Shown: piece after piece, positions 51,398 to 60,327 of the stretch | How positions within the stretch are numbered: the first letter of the stretch is position 1 | Layout of the letters: each line of letters begins with the position of its first letter | Assembly (NCBI GenBank): GCA_963833885.1 | Contig: CAWHZU010000022.1 | Coordinates: 124,001 to 188,000, forward strand | Reading direction: 5' to 3' | Source of the DNA: JASHPR01 sp963833885 | GTDB taxonomy: Bacteria > Actinomycetota > Actinomycetes > Streptosporangiales > Streptosporangiaceae | DNA length: 64,000 nucleotides | Position numbers and translations under genes: made by a program | The notes under the pieces: generated by a model | Databases searched by the model: none | Told to the model about the DNA's origin: nothing | The model's input: only the letters and a program-made list of their open reading frames with translations

Positions 51398-52018
51398 GTG
51401 CCAAAGATAGTTGATCATGATCTGCGCAAGCAGGAGTTGGTGGCCGCGACTTGGCGGGTGATCGCGCGTACCGGCATCATCGGCGTCACCACGCGCGAGA
51501 TCGCGCGCGAGGCGGGCGTGTCAACCGGCGTGCTCGCGCACTATTTCGATAATAAGGAGGAACTGCTGGCCGCCGCGCTGCAGCAGTCGCACCAGCAGGT
51601 CTACGAGCGAGTGCGGGAGCGCACCCAGGGCCTGCTCGGCGTGGACGCGCTGCGGGTGGTGATGCTGGAGGCGCTGCCCCTGGACGCGCAGCGCTTCCTT
51701 GAGGCGCAGATCGAGATCAACTTCCAGTCCCTGGCCCTAGGCGACGACACGCTGCGCGAGCTGCAGCACGTGGAGTTCGAGCGGTTCTGGGACCTGCTGC
51801 ACTACCGGGTCAGGGAGGCGCAGAAGCTCGGCCAGCTCTGGCCGGACCTTGACGCCGACGACGTGACCCACCAGCTCATGGTGCTGGTCGAGGGGCTGTC
51901 GCTGGAGGCGGTGCTGTACCCGAGCCGGGCCACGCCCGAGCGGCAGACCAAGACGCTGGAGAGCTTCCTGGCCCGGGTCAGCGCGCCGCTGCCCGTCGCC
52001 CCGGCCACGTCATTGTGA
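51398..52018 (+). CDS. TetR-family regulator, BetI-like
   Basis: A 206-residue regulator. The N-terminal helix-turn-helix reads TGIIGVTTREIAREAGVSTG then VLAHYFDNKEELLAAAL, close to BetI. The C-terminal ligand domain follows. The GTG at 51398 has AGGAG 7 nt upstream. It is divergent from the split transketolase operon and precedes the SDR/ALDH operon, so it could control either. The last codons and stop are duplicated downstream. Confidence 0.9.
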   Translation: MPKIVDHDLRKQELVAATWRVIARTGIIGVTTREIAREAGVSTGVLAHYFDNKEELLAAALQQSHQQVYERVRERTQGLLGVDALRVVMLEALPLDAQRFLEAQIEINFQSLALGDDTLRELQHVEFERFWDLLHYRVREAQKLGQLWPDLDADDVTHQLMVLVEGLSLEAVLYPSRATPERQTKTLESFLARVSAPLPVAPATSL

Positions 52019-52056
52019 GGCCTCCCCGTCGCCCCCCGGCCACGTCAGCCTGAGGC
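51991..52056. repeat. Direct repeat of the tetR 3' end including its stop
   Basis: Copies at 51991-52021 and 52024-52056 share CCCGTCGCCCC, CGGCCACGTCA and TGAGGC. The first contains the TGA stop of the TetR gene; the second lies wholly downstream. Confidence 0.75.
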
Positions 52057-52159
52057 GAGCCCGGCCAGGCCGTCGGCGTCACGTTAAGGCCCGTCATCCC
52101 GCTGCTCGGAGGGATGTTTTTTAAGTCGGCCGCATGATATAAAACCTGCCACAGGGCTA

Positions 52160-52189
52160 TTGACAGCCCTTACGGCCGCTGCCTACCAT
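52160..52189 (+). promoter_or_regulatory. Candidate promoter of the SDR/ALDH operon
   Basis: TTGACA (52160-52165), 18-bp spacer, TACCAT (52184-52189), 122 bp before the SDR gene in a relatively AT-rich patch (about 52110-52235). The rest of the gap shows nothing else clear. Confidence 0.5.
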
Positions 52190-52310
52190 GAGGCAAATTT
52201 AGCGAATCTTACTATCTTTTTGCGCTTTAACCCCGGCCGGCTGGCCCGGGTCGGCAGCCCGGCTGCCGCTGCGCGGGCATGGGTCAGTTCGAGTCCGGGA
52301 GGGCGCAGCA

Positions 52311-53093
52311 GTGGGCAAGCTGGACGGGCGCGTGGCAGTAATCACCGGGGCTGGCAGCGGGCAGGGCGCGGCAGCGGCCCGCCTGTTCGCGAGCGAGGGC
52401 GCCGCGGTCGTGGTCGCGGAGTACAACGCCGACACCGGCCAGGAAGTCACCGACGAGCTGATCAAGTCGGGAGGCCGCGCGGCGTTCGCGCACTGCGACG
52501 TCTCCGACGCCGAGCAGGTCAAGGCGGCCATCGACCTGGCCACGGGCGAGTTCGGCCGGCTCGACGTGCTCTACAACAACGCCGGGCTCTGGTACTCGGC
52601 CCAGGGGAACTACCGGCCGGGCATTACCGACGCCCCGTCGCCACTCCTGGAGGAGAACATCTGGGACCGGACCATCGACGTGAACCTGAAGGGCACGTAC
52701 CTGGGCTGCAAGTACGCGATCCCGGAGATGCGGAAGGTAGGCGGCGGTTCGATCATCAACGTGTCGAGCATCGCCGCGCTGCGGGTTGGGTCCGGCGCGT
52801 CCGACGCCTACACCGCCGCCAAGGGCGGCGTGGTGACGATCACCCGCACGCTGGCCGTGGAGCACGCCCAGTACCAGATCCGCTGCAACTGCATCTTCCC
52901 CGGTGCGATCAAGACCCCGCTGGCCGGGCCGTTCACCCCGGAGTACGAGCGCGCCGTGGAGAGCCACGTGCCACTGGGCCGCTGGGGCCAGCCGGAGGAC
53001 GTGGCCAAGATGGCCCTGTTCCTCGCGTGCGACGACTCCAGCTGGGTTACGGGCGCTTTCTTCGTGATCGACGGCGGGTACACCGCGAAATGA
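52311..53093 (+). CDS. Short-chain dehydrogenase/reductase
   Basis: A 260-residue classical SDR: VAVITGAGSGQGAAAARLFA (cofactor loop), LYNNAGLW (NNAG), INVSSIAAL with the catalytic Ser, and DAYTAAKGG (YxxxK). It ends SWVTGAFFVIDGGYTAK, typical of the FabG-like group. GGAGGG lies 7 nt before the GTG. First gene of a co-directional operon; overlaps the ALDH gene by 4 bp. The substrate is unknown. Confidence 0.92.
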   Translation: MGKLDGRVAVITGAGSGQGAAAARLFASEGAAVVVAEYNADTGQEVTDELIKSGGRAAFAHCDVSDAEQVKAAIDLATGEFGRLDVLYNNAGLWYSAQGNYRPGITDAPSPLLEENIWDRTIDVNLKGTYLGCKYAIPEMRKVGGGSIINVSSIAALRVGSGASDAYTAAKGGVVTITRTLAVEHAQYQIRCNCIFPGAIKTPLAGPFTPEYERAVESHVPLGRWGQPEDVAKMALFLACDDSSWVTGAFFVIDGGYTAK

Positions 53094-54568
53094 GCGCAGA
53101 CACCGACACCGCGACCGGTGTTGTCATCGAGAGCCGGCTCCGCATCGGCGGCCGGGACGTTCCGGCCGCGGCCGGACGGACCTATCAGGTGCACAGCCCG
53201 GCCAACGGCGCGCTGGTCGCGGTGGCGGCCGACGCGGGTGAGGCCGACGTCGCGACCGCCGTCGGCGCGGCCCTCGCCTCGTTCAGCGCGGGCACCTGGC
53301 GGCGGATGCCGGCCCCGCTGCGCGGCGAGATCCTGCGCGCGGCCAGCGGGCTGATCGAGGCCCGGGAGGCCGAGCTGGCCCGGATGGAGTCGCTGTGCTC
53401 GGGCAAGCCGGTCACCGACTGCCTGGCCGAGGTGCGCGCCGCGGCGCGGTACTTCCGCTTCTACGGCGCCGCCGTCGACCACATGACCGGCCAGACGATC
53501 CCGGTCAACGCCACTGGCCTGGACCTCACGCTGCGCGAGCCGATCGGGGTCTGCGCGCTGATCGTGCCCTGGAACGGCCCGATCGCCATAGCCGCCAAGA
53601 AGGCCGCGCCCGCGCTCGCGGCCGGCAACTCGATCGTGCTCAAGCCGGCGCCACCGACGCCGCTCACGGCGCTGGAGCTGGCGGACATCTGCCGCCAGGC
53701 CGGCGTACCGGACGGCGTGTTCAACGTGCTGACCGGTTCGGAGCGGGCCCTGGGCCAGCAGCTCGTTACCCATCCCGACGTGGCGAAGATCAGTTTTACC
53801 GGCAGCACCGACACCGGGGTCGACATCCTCACCCGTGCTGCGGCCGGCATCAAGCGGGTCAGCCTGGAGCTCGGCGGCAAGTCGCCGAACGTGATCTTCG
53901 CCGACGCCGACCTCGCCGAGGTGGCCGCGTCGGCCATCGCGGCCGTGTTCGCGAACTCGGGCCAGGACTGCTGCGCCCGGAGCCGGATCATCGTGGAGCG
54001 GCCCGTCCTCGGCGAGTTCGTCGAGCTGATGTCCGGCATGGCCGGGAAGGTGCGCCAGGGCGACCCGCTGGATCCCGACGTCAAGCTCGGCAGCCTGATC
54101 TCGGCAGGCCAGAAGGACCGGGTGCTCGGCTTCATTGACCGGGCTGTCGCGGACGGCGCCGAGGTCGTGTGCGGCGGGCACGTGGTTGACCTGCCTGGGC
54201 TGGAGGCTGGCAACGCCGTGGCCCCGACCATCATCACCGGCGCCGCTCCGGATAGCGAAGTGGCCATCACCGAGGTGTTCGGCCCGGTGGCCACGGTGCT
54301 GCCGTTCGACGGCGAGGCTGAGGCCATCGCGCTGGCCAACGGGACCAGGTACGGCCTGAGCGGGTCGCTGTGGACCCGGGACATCGGCCGGGCGATCCGG
54401 GTCGGGCGGGAGATCCGGTCCGGCCTGCTGAGCATCAACTCCGATTCCAGCTCCTACATCCAGGCGCCGTTCGGCGGATACCGCCAGAGCGGGCTCGGCA
54501 AAGAGCAGGGACTGGACGGGCTCTACGACTTCACCGAGGTGAAAAACATCTATGTCAGCGACCGCTGA
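53090..54568 (+). CDS. NAD(P)-dependent aldehyde dehydrogenase
   Basis: A 492-residue ALDH. Active-site markers are IVPWNGPIAIAAKKAAPALA (oxyanion Asn), FTGSTDTG, SLELGGKSPNVIFADAD (general-base Glu) and NSGQDCCARSR (catalytic Cys). Gamma-aminobutyraldehyde-type ALDHs look similar. In this operon it may oxidise an amino-aldehyde after gamma-glutamylation, as PuuC does. Coupled to the SDR gene through ATGA. Confidence 0.93.
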   Translation: MSADTDTATGVVIESRLRIGGRDVPAAAGRTYQVHSPANGALVAVAADAGEADVATAVGAALASFSAGTWRRMPAPLRGEILRAASGLIEAREAELARMESLCSGKPVTDCLAEVRAAARYFRFYGAAVDHMTGQTIPVNATGLDLTLREPIGVCALIVPWNGPIAIAAKKAAPALAAGNSIVLKPAPPTPLTALELADICRQAGVPDGVFNVLTGSERALGQQLVTHPDVAKISFTGSTDTGVDILTRAAAGIKRVSLELGGKSPNVIFADADLAEVAASAIAAVFANSGQDCCARSRIIVERPVLGEFVELMSGMAGKVRQGDPLDPDVKLGSLISAGQKDRVLGFIDRAVADGAEVVCGGHVVDLPGLEAGNAVAPTIITGAAPDSEVAITEVFGPVATVLPFDGEAEAIALANGTRYGLSGSLWTRDIGRAIRVGREIRSGLLSINSDSSSYIQAPFGGYRQSGLGKEQGLDGLYDFTEVKNIYVSDR

Positions 54569-54591
54569 TCGCCCAGGGGGGAGCGTCCCCG

Positions 54592-55266
54592 GTGTGTGAG
54601 ATTCTGGCCGTGCGGTGGCCCGAGCCGAGGCCGTTCTCAGCCCTCGCTGGCTGGGCCCGGGCCATGGAGTATTACGGGTCGGGCCGGTTCGGGTGGGGCG
54701 TGGCCTGGCGGGACGGCGGCCGGGTGGCCCGGCACCGCGACCCGGGCAGCATGGGGGACGACCCGGCGGTCGAGGGGGACCTCGCCGCGGTCACGTCGAC
54801 CGAGTTCCTGGTGCACTTCCGCAGGCCGACCCTGCTGTCCACGATTCAGATCGCGGACACGCAGCCGTTCCTGACCGCCGCGGAAGACCTGGCGTTCTGC
54901 CACAACGGCCTGTTCACCGAGGCCGAGTCCTACCGGCCGGAGTACGCGGACCGGCTGGCCGGGGCGGCCGACAGCGAGGTCGGCTTCTGCATGCTGCAGG
55001 ACCTGGTGGAGTCCGGCACCGCGATCTGTGACGCGCTGGCGATCGTGCACGCCAAGCTCGGCGGGAACGCGAACCTGGCCACGCTGGACAGCCGGGGCGT
55101 GCTGGCGCTGTTCAGCAAGCACGAGCGCAACCAGTTCTGGACCTTCAAGACGGGCGACGCGGACGTGGCAGCGACCGAGCTGCACTCCCCCGACGGCTCG
55201 CTGTTCAACCTGATCTTCCCGGGCGCCACCGACCGCGCGGTTGTAGACGAGAGCGCCCAGCTGTGA
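54592..55266 (+). CDS. Class II glutamine amidotransferase-like Ntn hydrolase (EgtC-like)
   Basis: A 224-residue Ntn-fold protein. It begins VCEILAVRWPEPRPF, so after Met removal Cys is the N-terminal nucleophile. Further markers are TEFLVHFRRPTLLS (Arg binding the glutamate) and DLAFCHNGLF (the conserved HNG). There is no synthetase domain, so it should be a free hydrolase, like EgtC, which removes a gamma-glutamyl group. Lying beside a GS-like ligase, it is a candidate for removing the gamma-glutamyl tag. GTG start, with GGGGGAG about 10 nt upstream. Confidence 0.82.
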   Translation: MCEILAVRWPEPRPFSALAGWARAMEYYGSGRFGWGVAWRDGGRVARHRDPGSMGDDPAVEGDLAAVTSTEFLVHFRRPTLLSTIQIADTQPFLTAAEDLAFCHNGLFTEAESYRPEYADRLAGAADSEVGFCMLQDLVESGTAICDALAIVHAKLGGNANLATLDSRGVLALFSKHERNQFWTFKTGDADVAATELHSPDGSLFNLIFPGATDRAVVDESAQL

Positions 55267-55273
55267 GCAGACC

Positions 55274-56077
55274 GTGACCACGCAGCCCGTGCAGCCTGCA
55301 TCGGCTGCACAGCCCGCGGAGCCGGACCTGACTGGGGCGGCCGGAGCGGCCCGGGTGCAGCCGCTGCGGCAGCGGCTGGGCGAGCAGGTCGCCAGCCTGC
55401 TGCTCACGGCCATCCGGCTGTATGAGTTCCTGCCCGACGAGCGGCTGCCGCCCGAGAACGAGCTGTGCGAGCAGCTCGGCGTCAACCGGATGGCCGTCCG
55501 GGAGGGGCTGCGCTGGCTCGAGGATCACCAGTACATCCGGATCAAGCGCGGCCGCTACGGCGGGGCGTACGTCGTGCAGCCGGCCCTCGACGTGGCGGTG
55601 GAACGGCTGCGCGGCATGGCCGTGAACTTCCGGCAGCTGTTCGAGTACCGGGCCGCGATCGAGCCGCTGGCGGCCGAGCTGGCGGCGGAGCGGATCGGGC
55701 CGACCGAGCTCGCCCGGCTGGACCGGCTGCACGAGATGGAGCTACAGGACCCGCCGATCGGCCGGGACCGCTTCCGGGCCATCGACGTGTCCTTTCACCA
55801 GATCGTGGCCAGCGCGTGCCGCAACGACTACCTGATCGTCGCCGTGAAGGACATCCGGGTCTGGATCGCGCCCGGACTCGACCTGCTGGACCGCTCCCCC
55901 AAGCGCAAGCAGGAATCCGTGGACAGCCACGGCGAGCTGATCCGCTGCCTGCGCGCGCACGACCGGGCCGGGGCGGGCGCCGTCATGCGCGCCCACATCG
56001 CGGTCACCGAGCGCGCGGTGACCGCCGCGCTGTCCGCCCAGGGGGTCGCCGCCGAGCCCGCGCCGTTACCCCGCTGA
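55274..56077 (+). CDS. GntR-family regulator with FCD domain (FadR type)
   Basis: A 267-residue regulator. The winged helix covers about 35-105 (PDERLPPENELCEQLGVNRM, AVREGLRWLEDHQYIRIKRG). The helical FCD domain (RAIDVSFHQIVASACRNDYL and RCLRAHDRAGAGAVMRAHIA) binds acidic ligands in many members. Probably the local regulator of the surrounding operon. GTG start; no strong RBS, 7 bp after the previous stop. Confidence 0.9.
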   Translation: MTTQPVQPASAAQPAEPDLTGAAGAARVQPLRQRLGEQVASLLLTAIRLYEFLPDERLPPENELCEQLGVNRMAVREGLRWLEDHQYIRIKRGRYGGAYVVQPALDVAVERLRGMAVNFRQLFEYRAAIEPLAAELAAERIGPTELARLDRLHEMELQDPPIGRDRFRAIDVSFHQIVASACRNDYLIVAVKDIRVWIAPGLDLLDRSPKRKQESVDSHGELIRCLRAHDRAGAGAVMRAHIAVTERAVTAALSAQGVAAEPAPLPR

Positions 56078-56125
56078 CAGGTCCGCCCCACGCTCTGCAC
56101 AGTCACCGAGCAACTGGGAGGGGAG

Positions 56126-57493
56126 ATGACGAACAGCCCCGCCGATGACGCGGCAGCCCCGAGCGCCGAGATACTCAAGCGGATCGAGGCCGAAAACATC
56201 CGCAACGTGCGGCTGGTCATCACCGACCTGTACGGCGTGCCGCGCGGCAAAGTCGTGACCGCGGCGCGGATGGAGCGCGCGCTGACCGAGGGGCACCCGT
56301 TCGCCATTCCCCTGTTCGCGTCCAACCTGTGGCAGCGGCACGCGCCCGGTGAGCACCTGTACAGCTCGGACATCGGCTACCGCAACGGCGTCCTGCATGC
56401 CGACCCGCTGACGTTCGCCCCGCTGCCGTGGACGCCCGGCACCGCGCACCTGCTGACCGACCTGCACGACGACACTGGGCAGATCGTGGCGGCCACGCCC
56501 CGGGCCGTGCTTCGCCGGGTGCTCGACGACGCCCGGTCGCTCGGCATCGTGCCGCTGCTCGGCAACGAGCTCGAGTTCTACGTCTACCGGCCGGACCCGG
56601 CTGAGGAGGGCTTCGCTCCCGCGTACGGCCCCCAGTCCTGGTTCTCGGTGCACGCGATGGGCATGGCCCAGCGCTTCGTTGACGAGCTCGACCGGGCCGC
56701 CGAGCAGATGGGGCTGCCGCTGTACGAGGTGTTCAGCGAGCACGGCGCCGGCCAGTTCGAGGTGAACCTGGAGCCGGGCTCGGGCCTGCTGGCCATCGAC
56801 CAGGTCGTGGCGCTGAAGATCGCGATCAAGGAGGTCGCACAGTCCCTGGGGCTGCGCGCCACGTTCATGGCGCGCCCGACCAGCCGGGACACCACGCCGC
56901 CCAGCGGCTACCACCTGCATCAGGCGCTGCTCGACGAGCGGGGCGAGAATCTGCTCGTCGACGAGACCGGGGCCCACGGGCTGTCCGCAACCGCGCTGCA
57001 CTACGTCGCCGGGCAGCTTGCGCACGCGGCCGGCATGACTGCGATCGCCAGCCCCACGATCACCGCGTACAAGCGGTATCAGGTGGGCACGTGGGCCCCG
57101 GTGCAGATCGCCTGGGGGGTGGAGAACCGGACCGCGCTGGTGCGCGCGCTGCCCGCCGGGTCCAGCACCCGGATCGAGAACCGGCAGGGCAGCTCCGACG
57201 CCAACCCGTACCTGCTGGCCGCGGTCATGATCGCGGCAGGGCTGGACGGGATCCGCCGCTCGCTCGTCCCCGGCGACCCGGCCGAGGAGAACCTGTTCCA
57301 GCACTTCCGCTTCCCGCGGCTGCCTTCCAGTCCCGCGCAGGGGGTGGACGCCCTGGTCGCGGACGAGGAGCTGACCCGGGCCCTGGGGCCGGAGTTCACC
57401 AGCACCTTCGCCGGGGTGCTCCGCTTCGACTGGCAGCGCTTCCTCAGCCACGTCACCGACTGGGAGATCAACGAGTACCGCGAAATGCTCTAA
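56126..57493 (+). CDS. Glutamine-synthetase-like gamma-glutamyl ligase
   Basis: A 455-residue GS-fold enzyme. The Mg/ATP/glutamate residues are kept: GNELEFYVYRPDP, EHGAGQFEVNLEPG, SGYHLHQALLDERG, and NRTALVRALPAGSSTRIENR. In the flap, canonical GS has a Glu before Ala-Pro that helps deprotonate ammonium; here the sequence is YKRYQVGTWAPVQ, with Trp. Trp or Phe here is typical of GS-like ligases that use amines, such as PuuA, GMAS and GlnA2-4. The likely reaction is ATP-dependent coupling of glutamate to an amine. GGGAGG lies before the ATG. Confidence 0.9.
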   Translation: MTNSPADDAAAPSAEILKRIEAENIRNVRLVITDLYGVPRGKVVTAARMERALTEGHPFAIPLFASNLWQRHAPGEHLYSSDIGYRNGVLHADPLTFAPLPWTPGTAHLLTDLHDDTGQIVAATPRAVLRRVLDDARSLGIVPLLGNELEFYVYRPDPAEEGFAPAYGPQSWFSVHAMGMAQRFVDELDRAAEQMGLPLYEVFSEHGAGQFEVNLEPGSGLLAIDQVVALKIAIKEVAQSLGLRATFMARPTSRDTTPPSGYHLHQALLDERGENLLVDETGAHGLSATALHYVAGQLAHAAGMTAIASPTITAYKRYQVGTWAPVQIAWGVENRTALVRALPAGSSTRIENRQGSSDANPYLLAAVMIAAGLDGIRRSLVPGDPAEENLFQHFRFPRLPSSPAQGVDALVADEELTRALGPEFTSTFAGVLRFDWQRFLSHVTDWEINEYREML

Positions 57494-57501
57494 GGAGAAC
57501 C

Positions 57502-58695
57502 GTGCAGCTGCCGTCGACCGCTGGGCCGGGCGTGATCCCGGTCAGTCACGAGCGCGCCGCCGGGCTGGAGGTGACGATCCGGCCGGCCCGGGCCGAAGTG
57601 TTCATGCTGTCGCTGCCGATGGTGCGGACCTTCCGGTCGGCTTACGGGCAGTCAGGCGGGCGCAAGCGCCTTATCGTGGTGCGGCTGGAAGACGAGGACG
57701 GGACGCCCGGATGGGGCGAGGCGCCGATCGCCGAGCGGCCCCGTTACTGCACTGACACGGCCGAGAGCACCTGGTCGGCCCTGACCGACCTGCTGCTGCC
57801 GCCGCTCATCGGCCAGCCGTTCGCCGGCCCGGCCCGGGTGATCGACACCTGGGCGGACGTCATGGGGCAGAACTACGCGAGGAACGCCGTTGAGTGCGCG
57901 GCCTGGGCCATCGCCTCCGCCAGGCTGGACGTCGCGCTGACCCACCTGTGGGGCGGCGTGCGCGACGCCGTCGACGTCGGCGAGTCGTTCCCGATCTGCG
58001 ACACCCCTGAGGAGTTGCTGGCCGAGGTCGGGGCCCGGCTGGAAGAGGGGTTCGGCCGGGTCAAGCTCAAGATCGCCCCGGGCTGGGACGTCGGCGCGGT
58101 CCGCGCTGTGCAGGATGCGTTCCCCGGCGTACCGGTCTCCGTGGACGCCAACTGCGGCTACTCGCTGGACTCCGGCCCCTGGCCGGAACTCGACGACCTT
58201 GGCCTGGTCATGATCGAGCAGCCGCTGGCCGGCGACGCGCTGATCGAGATGTCCCAGCTGCAGCAGGGCCTGCGTACCCCGCTCTGCCTGGACGAGAGCG
58301 CGTCGAGCTACAACACCACCCGCACCGCGCTGCGCCTGGGCGCCGGGCGGATCGTGAACATCAAGCCGCCCCGGCTGGGCGGCGTCCTGACGAGCATGGC
58401 CGTCCATGACCTGTGCCTGCGCGAGCAGGTGCCGGCCTGGTGCGGCGGCACGCTCGAAACCGGCATCGGGCGTGGCTTCAACCTGGCCCTGGCCTCGCTA
58501 CCGGGGTTCACGCTGCATTCCGACATGTCACCGGCCCGGCTTTTCTACGACCAGGACCTGGTCGAGCCGACCTTTGACATCCGGCCCGACGGCACGGTCG
58601 CCGTCCCCACCCGGCCCGGCAACGGGTTCCCCGTCGTGCCAGAACGAGTGGCCGCCGCCGCGACACGGAGGTGGTCCAGCGACACGAGGGCCTGA
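57502..58695 (+). CDS. Enolase-superfamily enzyme, MenC/N-acylamino acid racemase type
   Basis: A 397-residue MR/MLE-type enzyme. The catalytic set matches the MLE subgroup: KLKIAPGWD (Lys), VSVDANCGYS (Asp), MIEQPLAGD (Glu), LCLDESASS (Asp/Glu) and VNIKPPRLGG (second Lys), with WCGGTLETGIGRGFN near the end. Members are o-succinylbenzoate synthases, N-succinylamino acid racemases or dipeptide epimerases. In this context racemisation of an N-acyl amino acid is plausible. GTG at 57502 with AAGGAG 6 nt upstream, 8 bp after the ligase. Confidence 0.88.
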   Translation: MQLPSTAGPGVIPVSHERAAGLEVTIRPARAEVFMLSLPMVRTFRSAYGQSGGRKRLIVVRLEDEDGTPGWGEAPIAERPRYCTDTAESTWSALTDLLLPPLIGQPFAGPARVIDTWADVMGQNYARNAVECAAWAIASARLDVALTHLWGGVRDAVDVGESFPICDTPEELLAEVGARLEEGFGRVKLKIAPGWDVGAVRAVQDAFPGVPVSVDANCGYSLDSGPWPELDDLGLVMIEQPLAGDALIEMSQLQQGLRTPLCLDESASSYNTTRTALRLGAGRIVNIKPPRLGGVLTSMAVHDLCLREQVPAWCGGTLETGIGRGFNLALASLPGFTLHSDMSPARLFYDQDLVEPTFDIRPDGTVAVPTRPGNGFPVVPERVAAAATRRWSSDTRA

Positions 58696-58785
58696 GCCGC
58701 CCGGGCCATCGGCCCGGACCCGGCCGGCCCGGCAGAGCAGTCGGCGCTCAGGCGCCACCTGGTGACGTCACCGAAAGGTAAGGCC

Positions 58786-60327
58786 ATGGCAGTTAACGAG
58801 CAGCAGGTCGCTCAGGGCGACGAACAGCTCCTGAGCAGATTCGGTTACAAGCAGGAGCTGCAGCGGACGCTGAAATTCTTCTCCATCTTCGCCATATCGT
58901 TCTCCGTCATCTCGGTGACGACCGGAATCTTCACCAACTTCGCGTTCGCCACCTCAGAGTTCGGGCCGGCGTCGATCTGGCTCTGGCTGATCGCGGCAGC
59001 GGGCGCGATGGTGCTGGCCTTCGTGCTCGCGGAACTGGCCTCACGGATCCCGCTGGCCGGGTACTCCTACCAGTGGGGCGGCCGCCTCGTCGGCCCCGGC
59101 TACGGCTGGTTCGTCGGGTTCAACCTGCTGTGCTGCTTCGCCCTGGCCAGCGGGGGCGAGACGCTGCTGCTGCTCTCCCCGATGATCGGCACGGTGCTCG
59201 GGCTGAACGTCGGCAACGAGACGCTCATGATCATCGTGTCTGTGATCGTGCTGCTGCTCGCCGGGCTGATCAACATCGTGGGCGTCCGGCTCACGGCCCG
59301 CATCAACAACATCTCGGTGGTGACGGAGATCCTGGGCACGCTGGTCCTGGGCATCCTGCTGCTGATCGCGTTCCTGCTAAGGCACCCCGCGCTGCATTCG
59401 GGCGGGTTCCTGTTCACCCACGGGCCCCTGCACGGCCAGACGCCGTGGTACGCGGCCTCGCTCGCCCTGCTCATGGGCGTGTTCACCATCGGCGGCTTCG
59501 AGGCATGCTCGGACCTTGGCGAAGAAGCCGTGGGCGTGCAGCGCACCGTGGCCAGGGCGATCATCGGGGCGGTCGCCATCTCCGGCATCGTGGGCATGAT
59601 CACGCTGATCTGCTTCGCGATCAGCATCCCGAACCTGTCGGCCGTGGCCTCCAGCCCCACGCCCATCGCCTACCTGGCCACCTACTGGTACGGGTCGGCG
59701 TTCTCCCGGGTGTTCCTGGTGACCGTCGTCTACTCGGTGTTCGCGCTCATGGTCGTGCAGGTCGCCGCGATCGGTCGGCTGATCTACTCGCTGTCGCGCG
59801 ACAACATGTTCCCCGCCTCGAAGTTCTTTGCCCGGGTGGACGCCAAGACCCGGACGCCGGTGGCGGCACTGGCCCTGACCACCATCATCTACATCGCGGT
59901 CATGGTGTTCGCCGCCGAGGAGGGCAACGCCTACGTGGACCTGATCGGCGCCACCCCGATCTTCGCCAGCTTCGTCTACCTGATGATCGTCGCCGCGTAC
60001 TGGGCGCGCCGCAACCGCATCCCGAAGTCACCGGCGTTCGACCTCGGCCGCTGGGCCATACCGCTGATCGTCATCGCCCTGGTCTGGGAGATCGTGATCA
60101 TCCTGGACTTCACCCTGCCGAGCGAGTTCCACGCCGCCGCCGAGGTCGCCGTGGCCGGCCAGGTCGTCGCGGCACTCTGGTACTTCGGCGGGCTGCGGTC
60201 GCGGCTGCGCAGAGGCGTGGCGGGCCAGGCCCTGCGCGTGGGCCAGCTCGCCGGCAAGGACGAAATCGACGCTCCTGCCGTGGGCGCAGCACAGCCCGGC
60301 ACGCCCGAAGCCGGGATCGGCGGGTGA
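58786..60327 (+). CDS. APC-family amino acid/amine permease
   Basis: A 513-residue permease with about 12 helices, beginning LLSRFGYKQELQRTLKFFSI with FSVISVTTGIFTNFAF. It has the loop GGFEACSDLGEEAVGVQRTV. Group members import GABA, choline-like amines or amino acids. It is the transporter of the operon, the second APC gene in the window (the first is at 26422). AAGG precedes the ATG at 58786. Confidence 0.92.
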   Translation: MAVNEQQVAQGDEQLLSRFGYKQELQRTLKFFSIFAISFSVISVTTGIFTNFAFATSEFGPASIWLWLIAAAGAMVLAFVLAELASRIPLAGYSYQWGGRLVGPGYGWFVGFNLLCCFALASGGETLLLLSPMIGTVLGLNVGNETLMIIVSVIVLLLAGLINIVGVRLTARINNISVVTEILGTLVLGILLLIAFLLRHPALHSGGFLFTHGPLHGQTPWYAASLALLMGVFTIGGFEACSDLGEEAVGVQRTVARAIIGAVAISGIVGMITLICFAISIPNLSAVASSPTPIAYLATYWYGSAFSRVFLVTVVYSVFALMVVQVAAIGRLIYSLSRDNMFPASKFFARVDAKTRTPVAALALTTIIYIAVMVFAAEEGNAYVDLIGATPIFASFVYLMIVAAYWARRNRIPKSPAFDLGRWAIPLIVIALVWEIVIILDFTLPSEFHAAAEVAVAGQVVAALWYFGGLRSRLRRGVAGQALRVGQLAGKDEIDAPAVGAAQPGTPEAGIGG

